8,776 nt of DNA, taken from assembly GCA_937864975.1 (NCBI GenBank), contig CALMDI010000273.1, positions 1-8,776 on the forward strand. The letters run 5' to 3'. The DNA is from an uncultured Chloroflexota bacterium (GTDB taxonomy: Bacteria; Chloroflexota; Anaerolineae; Aggregatilineales; Phototrophicaceae). The notes under the pieces were generated by a model. It was not told where the DNA came from. It saw only the letters and a program-made list of their open reading frames with translations, and did not search any database. A program made the position numbers and the translations under genes. Shown one piece after another: positions 1 through 5,812 of this stretch (positions within the stretch are counted from its first letter, which is position 1; every line of letters begins with the position of its first letter).

Positions 1-48
1 CTCCAGAATCGCTCGCCATATGTGTTCATTCGACGTGTTCTGTGTCAT
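1..48 (-). CDS. 5' end of an unidentified gene (partial, runs off left edge)
   Basis: The minus strand opens an ATG frame at 48 that reads MTQNTSNEHIWRAILE and continues past the window edge. An excellent Shine-Dalgarno (GGAGG, plus 53-57) sits 5 nt upstream of the ATG, which is the main reason to believe this start. A candidate promoter lies further upstream (130-158). Sixteen residues are too few for a family assignment. The IWRAILE stretch weakly recalls the N-termini of some soluble class III adenylate/guanylate cyclases of Chloroflexota and Actinomycetota, but this is only an impression from memory. It is separated from the ABC transporter stop codon by 154 nt, so it may be transcribed on its own or by readthrough. 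Confidence 0.6.
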   Translation of the reverse strand, partial: MTQNTSNEHIWRAILE

Positions 49-129
49 GGCAACCTCCGCACGGTTCGGCAGCTAAACACATTCCTTTGCAAGAAATCCG
101 AGCATTAGAAAGCGTTGTCGCTAGCTGTC

Positions 130-158
130 AGTATAGTGGTCAATCAACACCGAGTCCA
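130..158 (-). promoter_or_regulatory. Candidate sigma70 promoter for the left-edge gene
   Basis: On the minus strand TGGACT (plus 153-158; 4 of 6 matches to the -35 consensus) is followed after exactly 17 nt by TATACT (plus 130-135; 5 of 6 matches to the -10 consensus). It would start transcription near position 123, giving a leader of about 75 nt before the ATG at 48. It is found only by consensus matching, so chance occurrence is possible. Confidence 0.35.
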
Positions 159-163
159 TCGCC

Positions 164-188
164 TTCCAGTACGGCAGCGTACCGGGAA
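164..188 (-). terminator. Hairpin just after the ABC transporter gene (weak terminator candidate)
   Basis: GTACG (169-173) and CGTAC (178-182) form a perfect 5-bp stem around a 4-nt loop. After one mismatch the stem continues with two G-C pairs (166-167 with 184-185) and possible T-A pairs beyond. It lies 15 nt past the ABC transporter stop codon. There is no T tract on either strand, so a classical intrinsic terminator is not demonstrated. Confidence 0.25.
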
Positions 189-202
189 ACGGTCGTGGGA
201 GC

Positions 203-1939
203 TTATAGTTTTAGCTGCGTGTTGTATAGGTTTGCGTAAACACCCTCCAATGCGATGAGTTCATCGTGCGTTCCCTGCTCGTCGATCCCGTTATCCGTCA
301 ATACGACGATGCGCTGGGCATTCCGAACGGTCGATAACCGATGCGCGATCACCAGCGTGGTGCGGTTATCGGTCAGCTTTTCCAGCGAATTTTGAACCGC
401 TTTTTCACTTTCGTTATCCAGCGCGCTCGTCGCCTCGTCGAAGATGAGGATGGGGGGATTCTTGAGGAATACGCGCGCGATACTCAACCGCTGCTTTTGC
501 CCGCCGGACAGCCTGACGCCCCGCTGACCGATATCCGTATCATAGCCATCCGGTAACGCCATGATAAACTCATGGGCATTCGCCTTTCTGGCTGCCTCGA
601 CGATTTCGTCCTGACTCGCATCCAGCTTGCCGTAGCGGATATTGTCGTAAACCGTCCCGGCGAACAGATAGACATCCTGCTGGACAACGCCGATATTTTG
701 TCTCAGGGAACGCAGGCGGATATCCCGGATGTTCCTGCCATCGAGCAGTATCTGCCCGTCTGTGACTTCGTAAAAACGAGGAATTAACGAACATAGGGTG
801 GTTTTGCCGACGCCCGACGCGCCGACTAAGGCAATGTATTCCCCAACTCTTATATCCAGACACACGTTCCTGATGACGTAATTGTGGTCGGCTTTGTACT
901 TGAAGCTGACGTCCCGAAATTCCACATGCCCCTGAACATGGTTCACGTCGATTGCATTCGGAGCGTCCTGAATATCCGGCTCGACTTCCAGAATTTCCAT
1001 AAAGCGATTAAATCCGGTAATGCCTTCCTGGTACAGCCGGGCGAAGTTCACTAATCTGTGGATTGGCTCGACGAGGATGGCAACGCACAACAAATAGGTG
1101 ACCAGGTCCGACAAATCCAGCGACGCATTGACGATCCCGGCGCCGCCGAAAACGATCACGGCAATCGTGATGAGCTGCGTGAACGCGATCATCCCACCGG
1201 AAAAGTACGCTTCGCTTTTATAACCCTCCCGTCTGCTGGCGACAAAACGACTGTTTTCGTAAGCAAACTTGTTGCTTTCAACCGCCTCGTTGGTGAATGA
1301 CTTCACCACTCGAATGCCCGATAGCGTGTCCTCAACCTGCGCGTTGATGTCGCCGATTCGATCTTTGCTTCTTCTCAGCGCGGCATTCATGCGTTTGTTG
1401 AAGTAGAAGGCATAAGCCGCCATGACCGGCAAAAAGAGAAAGATGATCAAGGTCAGTGGAATGCTGATACTCATCAGGATAAAGAACACGCCGACAAACT
1501 TCAAAATAGCAATGGCGAGGTCTTCGGGACCGTGGTGATATAACTCAGAAAGCGACAGGATATCGTTGGTGATACGGGTCATTAACTGACCCGTTCTCTG
1601 CTCATCGTAAAAACGGAACGACAGTTTCTGGTAATGTTCAAACAGTTCGCGGCGCATGTCGCTTTCCATCCGGGCGCCCATCATATGCCCCTGATAGTCC
1701 ACAAACATGCTGCACACCGTGTGAATCGCGACCAATCCAAGCATCACAGCGCCCACTGTATAAATCTGGTTGAGCGCATCGGGTGAGTTGCCTTGCAGTA
1801 TATTTTTGGTGATGTAGCCTGCGCCTAAGGGAAGGATCAGCGTTACCGCCGATACAATAAACGCGCACACCATATCGGCAGCAAACACTCCCAGATAGGG
1901 TTTGTAATATGAAAAGAATTTTCTGCGTCGAGAATTCAC
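203..1939 (-). CDS. ABC exporter half-transporter, fused permease and ATPase (MsbA/multidrug type)
   Basis: A 578-residue membrane ATPase that would work as a dimer in the cytoplasmic membrane, exporting a lipid, drug, peptide or other amphiphile. The N-terminal part (about 18-300) is the six-helix type I exporter domain, with hydrophobic stretches near 18-42, 60-80, 142-180 and 249-295. The C-terminal ATPase is complete: A-loop Tyr348, Walker A GASGVGKT (373-380), Q-loop Gln420/421, signature LSGGQ (477-481), Walker B ILIFDE with catalytic Glu502, D-loop SALD (505-508) and switch His533. The GTG start is supported by GAGG 8 nt upstream. The length is normal for a half-transporter. It could be a homodimer, or pair with an unseen partner; no adjacent half-transporter is visible. 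It appears less GC-rich than the operon to its right and has its own candidate promoter, so a link to the operon is not implied. The substrate is unknown. Confidence 0.95.
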   Translation of the reverse strand: MNSRRRKFFSYYKPYLGVFAADMVCAFIVSAVTLILPLGAGYITKNILQGNSPDALNQIYTVGAVMLGLVAIHTVCSMFVDYQGHMMGARMESDMRRELFEHYQKLSFRFYDEQRTGQLMTRITNDILSLSELYHHGPEDLAIAILKFVGVFFILMSISIPLTLIIFLFLPVMAAYAFYFNKRMNAALRRSKDRIGDINAQVEDTLSGIRVVKSFTNEAVESNKFAYENSRFVASRREGYKSEAYFSGGMIAFTQLITIAVIVFGGAGIVNASLDLSDLVTYLLCVAILVEPIHRLVNFARLYQEGITGFNRFMEILEVEPDIQDAPNAIDVNHVQGHVEFRDVSFKYKADHNYVIRNVCLDIRVGEYIALVGASGVGKTTLCSLIPRFYEVTDGQILLDGRNIRDIRLRSLRQNIGVVQQDVYLFAGTVYDNIRYGKLDASQDEIVEAARKANAHEFIMALPDGYDTDIGQRGVRLSGGQKQRLSIARVFLKNPPILIFDEATSALDNESEKAVQNSLEKLTDNRTTLVIAHRLSTVRNAQRIVVLTDNGIDEQGTHDELIALEGVYANLYNTQLKL

Positions 1940-2085
1940 AAATGTTTCCTCAAACAGGCAATCCGGTAAGGGAGTGATGAATGACGAACCCGCCGGGTAA
2001 CCCGTTCAATGTTTCTGAGACGGTAAGATGGCGAACAAAATCTGTGGTCACATATAGGACGGATGATACAACCCATAGAGGTGAC

Positions 2086-2113
2086 ATCATAATGGAGATC
2101 GAACAGCTTTCAA
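2086..2113 (-). promoter_or_regulatory. Candidate sigma70 promoter of the ABC exporter gene
   Basis: The minus strand has TTGAAA (plus 2108-2113) and TATGAT (plus 2086-2091), each matching the consensus at 5 of 6 positions, separated by 16 nt. Transcription would begin around 2078, giving a leader of roughly 140 nt before the GTG at 1939. This is the best promoter-like match that I found in the 492-nt gap. The rest of the leader holds no clear riboswitch or strong hairpin. Confidence 0.45.
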
Positions 2114-2155
2114 AGGGTCATTAAGGTTTAAGTTGTGTGGAGATCGATTTCGCGC

Positions 2156-2271
2156 ATGTCGTATGACAAACAGTACTTCCGAGTGATCTGGAAGCACTAT
2201 TCGGTTTCGCCAATTCGCTGTACGGATTCACGCTTATGGATGGACTGATTGGAATACGCCGCATATTGTAA
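2156..2271 (+). pseudogene. Possible decayed small gene resembling the N-terminus of DUF6881-type proteins
   Basis: A 30-codon plus-strand frame starts with ATG at 2156 and contains YFRVIWKH, ending at a TGA at 2246-2248. From 2218 another frame reads LYGFTLMDGLIGIRRIL up to a TAA at 2269-2271. Joined by a frameshift around 2212-2220, the two pieces recall from memory the start of DUF6881-type proteins: an aromatic-R-V-x-W-x-H strand followed by an LYSE-like segment and an R-K/R-V/I segment. The frame stops exactly at the palindromic repeat, which fits disruption by that element. There is no close ribosome binding site. The similarity is short and remembered, not computed, so chance resemblance is a real alternative. 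Confidence 0.25.
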
Positions 2272-2321
2272 GGGCGAGACATGTCTCGCCCTGCTTGGGC
2301 GACCGAGCCGGTCTTCCCTAC
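2268..2321. repeat. Double-palindrome intergenic repeat element
   Basis: The element contains a perfect 22-bp palindrome at 2271-2292 (half-site AGGGCGAGACA). Next to it is an imperfect hairpin at 2297-2317: GACCG (2301-2305) pairs with CGGTC (2309-2313) around loop AGC, then a mismatch, a wobble and two G-C pairs. The outer ends are also related as inverted copies: GTAAGGG at the left and CCCTAC at the right. A compact intergenic unit with this structure is typical of dispersed REP/MITE-like repeats, and I recall similar GGGCGA...TCGCCC palindromes in Chloroflexota genomes. It could alternatively act as a bidirectional hairpin or a protein-binding site. Only one copy is present here, so repetition itself is not shown. 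Confidence 0.55.
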
Positions 2322-2364
2322 GTCAGGCGCATCCTATTTGGTTTATCCATTAGGTCGTTTACTT

Positions 2365-2381
2365 AGCAGCAGCGTGCTGCT
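2365..2381 (-). terminator. Hairpin downstream of the last operon gene (candidate terminator)
   Basis: AGCAGCA (2365-2371) and TGCTGCT (2375-2381) form a perfect 7-bp stem around a 3-nt GCG loop. The hairpin starts 50 nt after the stop codon of the last SDR gene. Its position suits an operon end or an mRNA-stabilising structure. On the minus strand it is followed by AAGTAAACG, not a T tract, so Rho-independent termination is weakly supported. Confidence 0.35.
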
Positions 2382-2431
2382 TAATGACGGGTCGATGCGA
2401 TAGGGGCAGTCGAAATGACCGATAAAGAAGG

Positions 2432-3181
2432 CTATCCCGTACCTCCTTTAACACTCCAAACCGAGCCCGTGGTATAGGTGTTGCGTTCTGACGTGAGAAA
2501 CTCGACGACTTCCGCGACTTCTTCGGCATCGGAATAGCGTCCAATTGGCGTGCCGGGATTGGCGAGATGCTCGGCGGAAAAGCGTGGGACGACCATATTC
2601 GTTAGAGCGCGACCGGGTTCGACCCCGTTCACGAACACCCCTCGTTTCGGATAGGCGTTGCCAAGCGCGTTGATCAATGAGAACACGGCGCCTTTCGATA
2701 CCCCGTAAGGCACGAGGTTAGTCGCGCCGTGCCGCGCGCCGGAGGTAATAGTGACGCAGCGCCCCCAACCGGCATTCAACATATAGGGGATTGCCGCCTG
2801 ATGGGCATAATACACGCCGTAAACGTTGATCTTCATCACCCGGTCGAATTCGGCGGCAGTCTGTTCTATGAACGGTTGTTCCCTGCCGAGGACGCCGGCG
2901 CAGCACACGAGAATGTCCAGCCGTCCAAACGCCTCCACCGTTTGTGCCATCATTCGATAAACCGCCGCTTCATCCGCCACGTCGGTTTCGATGAACACTG
3001 CCCTTTGTCCGCTCGCTTCGATCTGCCTGACGACGTCACCACCATGTTCCACGTCCGCGATGACGATATCGCGCCCTTCTTCCGCGATGCGAAGTGCGCT
3101 CGCGGCGCCGATCCCACGCGCGCCGCCGGTGACGACGGCAACGCGCCGTTCTTTGGGCGCGGCAAAACGCAGCTTCGGCAT
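2432..3181 (-). CDS. SDR family NAD(P)-dependent oxidoreductase (third SDR of operon)
   Basis: A classical short-chain dehydrogenase of 249 residues, normal for the family, probably interconverting a hydroxyl and a keto group on a sugar-like compound in the cytoplasm. The Rossmann motif TGGARGIG is at 18-25, and Asp43 after the second strand suggests NAD(H). The catalytic set is present: Asn119, Ser147, Tyr159 and Lys163 (YGVSK). The usual NNAG motif reads CCAG (93-96), a notable change in the strand-4 turn. The C-terminal TGSVWSVKGGTG has the usual SDR ending. The ATG start has GGGGAG 9 nt upstream and lies 27 nt after the previous SDR's stop codon. It is the last gene of the operon, followed by a hairpin. 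Substrate and direction cannot be inferred. Confidence 0.93.
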   Translation of the reverse strand: MPKLRFAAPKERRVAVVTGGARGIGAASALRIAEEGRDIVIADVEHGGDVVRQIEASGQRAVFIETDVADEAAVYRMMAQTVEAFGRLDILVCCAGVLGREQPFIEQTAAEFDRVMKINVYGVYYAHQAAIPYMLNAGWGRCVTITSGARHGATNLVPYGVSKGAVFSLINALGNAYPKRGVFVNGVEPGRALTNMVVPRFSAEHLANPGTPIGRYSDAEEVAEVVEFLTSERNTYTTGSVWSVKGGTG

Positions 3182-3208
3182 CGTCGCATTCTCCCCGTGA
3201 TTAGCGCG

Positions 3209-4048
3209 CTACCGCTCGCCGCTTGGCGGGTCAATTGGTATCGCCATTTTCGCGGTCAGACCGCCATCAAAATAGACTACGTGACCGTTCACATATTCGG
3301 CAGCGTCGGAGAGCAGAAAGGACACCAGATAGCCGCAGTCCCGCGGCGTCCCGATCCTGCCCCACGGGACGAGACTGTTCCCGTACTCGCGCGTGTAATT
3401 GGGGTCGGACGTGTAATAGCTCTGGACTTCAATCGAGCCTGGCGCGAGCACGTTGGCGCGAATGTGCAGGGGGCACAACTCAATCGCAAGCTCGCGTGTA
3501 AAGGCATTGATCGCGCCCTTGCTGCCCGCGTACACCGAGTGCGCCGTAAAGCCGACGAGGCTGTGTACCGAGGACACGTTGACGATGCTGCCGCCCGCCC
3601 ACGGCTTATCGGGATACCGCCGCCGCAGGTCACTGCCGCGATCAGTCATATAGGGTACCGCGCGCTGCGCGCAGAAGAACTGACCGCGAATATTCACGTT
3701 GAAGATCCGGTTGAAGTCGGCTTCGGTGGTGTCGAGGAATCTCCGCGACAGCGTAATCCCGGCGTTGTTCACCAGACCGTCCAGCCCGCCGAGAAATGCA
3801 TTCGCCTCGTCCACAAGCCGGTAGCAGTCGGCAACCTGACCCAAATCGGCGTGGATAGCTGTCGCACGGCGACCCATGCCTTTGATTTCTTCGACCGCCT
3901 CCTGCGCGCCTGTGACGGTCTCGGCGTAAAAGCTCAAAACCACGTCGGCTCCCTGCCGCGCGGCTTCGAGCGCGATGCCCTGTCCGATGCCCGTACCGCC
4001 TCCAGTAACGAGGATGTGTTTGCCTTCCAGACTGTAAGGGGTATTCAC
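3209..4048 (-). CDS. SDR family NAD(P)-dependent oxidoreductase (second SDR of operon)
   Basis: A classical short-chain dehydrogenase of 279 residues. I chose the GTG at 4048 because AAGGAG lies 12 nt upstream and the SLEGKHILVTGGG beginning then matches the usual SDR N-terminus; a TTG at 4102 would add 18 residues with no good ribosome binding site. Motifs: TGGGTGIG (15-22), NNAG (94-97), Asn119, Ser160, Tyr173 and Lys177 (YAGSK), so it should be active. A stretch at about 137-151 (rich in Arg, Asp and Pro) is an insertion before the catalytic-serine strand and makes the protein longer than its two SDR neighbours. The C-terminal tail after DGGL runs about 16 residues. The 78-nt gap to the upstream gene is the longest in the operon. 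A polyol, sugar or sugar-acid dehydrogenase role is inferred from context only. Confidence 0.92.
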   Translation of the reverse strand: MNTPYSLEGKHILVTGGGTGIGQGIALEAARQGADVVLSFYAETVTGAQEAVEEIKGMGRRATAIHADLGQVADCYRLVDEANAFLGGLDGLVNNAGITLSRRFLDTTEADFNRIFNVNIRGQFFCAQRAVPYMTDRGSDLRRRYPDKPWAGGSIVNVSSVHSLVGFTAHSVYAGSKGAINAFTRELAIELCPLHIRANVLAPGSIEVQSYYTSDPNYTREYGNSLVPWGRIGTPRDCGYLVSFLLSDAAEYVNGHVVYFDGGLTAKMAIPIDPPSGER

Positions 4049-4126
4049 GCTGACCCGCTTCTCCTTTCCGAGATGAGGGGCAAACGACACGTTCCTTACC
4101 AATCGTAGTCCGTTATTTGCCGCGCG

Positions 4127-5008
4127 CTAGACAACGGCTTCGCCCGCATCGAGCACCCGGATGCCAAGCTCCTGAGCGATCCCATGAAAGAGTCGGCTGA
4201 CGTCCGGCAAATCTTCCGTCTGACTGCCTTCGACAATTACGGGGTAATCCGGCGACAGGGCTTCCATGCGCCGGAACAGCGTCCGAAAGTCCATCGTGCC
4301 CTTGCCGGGGCTTGCCTCCTGAAGATGAAGCACAAACCGGTTCTCGATCCAGATGTCTTTGGCATGGCAGCTCACGATGTGCGTGCCGAGCGCGTCAAAA
4401 TCGTGGTCGATGGCTGCCCCGGTATTGAATACCGTTTCTCGCGTAATCCAATTGGCGGAATCGTAATCGCTGCGAACCCAGGGCGAATCGACTTCGTCCA
4501 GTATCGCCGCCGTCACGTCTGCCGATTCAAGCGTGACAAGCTGGTGACCTTCCATCCCCAGGACGACCCCGGCGTCTTCCGCGGCGGGCGCGCATTCCCT
4601 GAGCGATTTGACCAACTGACGCCGAGCGCTTTGCGTCCAGTTGTCCGGGTGGGGCAGCCAGGAACCCGCGGGATTCATCGATCCCGGTCCCGTGTCCACG
4701 ATACGGGCGCCGAGCCAGCCTGCCAGCCGCAGCGCCGCCTGCACTGTGCGCGTCGAATCGCGGCGCACCGTCTCGTCGGGATGAATCAAATTCTGGCGAA
4801 AGCCGGTGAGCTGGAAGATGTCTAATCCTTCGTCGGCGCAAAGCTGGCGCACGCGCTCGGCGTTCGTCCGTGGTGTCTCGTGCGGATTGTTCTTCAGGAA
4901 GCGCGCGAAGATCCCGGAAAAGCCGAGCGCGCGGACGCGCTGGCAGATTTCGGGGGTCATGTCGTCCATGTCGTCAGGCAGGAATGCGCCACTGATGCCG
5001 AAGCGCAT
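4127..5008 (-). CDS. Sugar phosphate isomerase/epimerase-like TIM-barrel protein (second of operon)
   Basis: A 293-residue protein of the xylose-isomerase-like/AP-endonuclease-2 TIM-barrel superfamily, which holds epimerases, inositol isomerases/dehydratases and some C-glycoside lyases. It begins with a first barrel strand (MRFGISGAFLPDD). The metal-ligand positions look occupied: Glu153 (GMEGHQ), Asp183 within DSANW (Asp181 is nearby), His215 (SCHAKD) and Glu260 (IVEGSQ). PGKGTMDF at 234-241 matches the glycine-rich loop common in this superfamily. AAAGGA overlaps the upstream SDR's stop codon, with a 15-nt gap, indicating translational coupling. It differs clearly from the other TIM-barrel protein of the operon (no DLSH motif), so the two probably act on different intermediates. 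The exact reaction is unknown. Confidence 0.88.
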   Translation of the reverse strand: MRFGISGAFLPDDMDDMTPEICQRVRALGFSGIFARFLKNNPHETPRTNAERVRQLCADEGLDIFQLTGFRQNLIHPDETVRRDSTRTVQAALRLAGWLGARIVDTGPGSMNPAGSWLPHPDNWTQSARRQLVKSLRECAPAAEDAGVVLGMEGHQLVTLESADVTAAILDEVDSPWVRSDYDSANWITRETVFNTGAAIDHDFDALGTHIVSCHAKDIWIENRFVLHLQEASPGKGTMDFRTLFRRMEALSPDYPVIVEGSQTEDLPDVSRLFHGIAQELGIRVLDAGEAVV

Positions 5009-5023
5009 GGCAAAACGGTTCCT

Positions 5024-5797
5024 TTACTGTGTCGCGGTGATTCCGCCGTCCAGGTAAAGCGTCTGACCGGTAATGAAATCGGACGCCGGAGAGACGAAAA
5101 ACAGCACCGCGTTCATAACCTCATTCGGCTCCGCCACCCGCCCAAGCGGAATCCGTGAGGTTAAGGCGCTGTAAAAGTCGGGATCGCCCAGCATGTGCGC
5201 GACCTGTTCGGTGCGTACAAACGTGGGCGCGACCACGTTGACGTTAATTTTGTAGGGCGCCCACTCGGCGGCAAGCTGCTTGCACATGGTACCCAGCCCG
5301 CCTTTCGCCGCGCAGTAGGCGGCGTAGCCCCGCCCGCGCAGCGCCAGCAGCGTACGCACCGAGCCGAGAAATACCTGCTTGCCGCCCGCCCCTTGGGCAA
5401 CCATGTGCCGCGCCGCCGCCTGTCCCAGAAACAGCGATGATTTGAGATTCGCCGTGTAGACGTAGTCGAATGCGTCTTCGGTAATCTCCAACGCGGATTG
5501 TTCCTGATTCAGCCCGACACAGTTCACAAGAATATCCAGCCGCCCGAAATGCGCTGCCACGTCGTCGACCATCGCGCGGATTTGCTCTACGGAAAGGCAG
5601 TTGAACGCGCTGGCATAGGCGTCGCTGCCCAGGTCATCCGCTAACGCCTGCGCCTTATCGCGGCTGCGCCCGGCGATGGCGACCTGCGCGCCAGCGCCCG
5701 CCAGCCCGCGGGAGACGGCTTCGCCAATGCCGCCGTAGCCGCCCGTCACCAGCACGACTTTGCCATCCAGACCGAAAAGCTGGTTGAGAAGCTGCAT
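5024..5797 (-). CDS. SDR family NAD(P)-dependent oxidoreductase (first SDR of operon, gluconate-5-dehydrogenase-like)
   Basis: A 257-residue classical short-chain dehydrogenase. TGGYGGIG is at 18-25; Arg44 in AGRSRDK after strand 2 hints at NADP(H), unlike the Asp in the third SDR. The NNAG motif is altered to NCVG (92-95). Asn117, Ser146, Tyr161 and Lys165 (YCAAK) supply the catalytic set; two extra residues lie between Ser and Tyr compared with the usual 13-residue spacing. The C-terminus has ITGQTLYLDGG. The overall look resembles gluconate 5-dehydrogenase or 3-oxoacyl-ACP-reductase-type SDRs, and the setting favours a sugar or polyol substrate. The ATG lies 15 nt after the flavoenzyme's stop codon without a strong Shine-Dalgarno, so translation is probably coupled. 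Confidence 0.92.
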   Translation of the reverse strand: MQLLNQLFGLDGKVVLVTGGYGGIGEAVSRGLAGAGAQVAIAGRSRDKAQALADDLGSDAYASAFNCLSVEQIRAMVDDVAAHFGRLDILVNCVGLNQEQSALEITEDAFDYVYTANLKSSLFLGQAAARHMVAQGAGGKQVFLGSVRTLLALRGRGYAAYCAAKGGLGTMCKQLAAEWAPYKINVNVVAPTFVRTEQVAHMLGDPDFYSALTSRIPLGRVAEPNEVMNAVLFFVSPASDFITGQTLYLDGGITATQ

Positions 5798-5812
5798 GGT
5801 TGTGTCCGTTCT

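Larger units (their letters stand above)
1940..2431. other. 492-nt intergenic region between operon and ABC exporter gene
   Basis: No intact gene is seen on either strand. From right to left it contains the hairpin at 2365-2381, the double-palindrome repeat at 2268-2321, a possible gene remnant at 2156-2271 and the candidate promoter at 2086-2113. It ends with the leader of the ABC exporter gene, including its GAGG ribosome binding site 8 nt before the GTG start. I saw no tRNA, CRISPR repeat or transposase fragment. Confidence 0.7.

Noticed and set aside
42..239. 65-codon plus-strand frame at the left edge
   Set aside because: It starts at a GTG with no ribosome binding site, overlaps the well-supported minus-strand start at 48 and has a low-complexity Ser/Pro-rich product.
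1994..2004. Short hairpin CGGG-TAA-CCCG in the ABC exporter leader
   Set aside because: The 4-bp stem with a 3-nt loop is expected by chance and has no T tract or conserved riboswitch features around it.
2092..2124. Ten-codon plus-strand frame with an AGAGG-like sequence 8-10 nt upstream
   Set aside because: It is too short to call as a gene, has no leader-peptide features such as repeated codons or an attenuator, and its start overlaps the candidate minus-strand promoter of the ABC exporter gene.
4049..4102. Longer start (TTG at 4102) for the second SDR
   Set aside because: It has no Shine-Dalgarno, and the added residues do not resemble an SDR N-terminus. The GTG at 4048 has AAGGAG upstream.
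2729..4108. 459-codon open frame on the plus strand
   Set aside because: It lies antisense to two SDR genes whose motifs (TGxxxGIG, catalytic Ser/Tyr/Lys) are all intact. Its translation shows no domain and it exists because high GC reduces stop codons.
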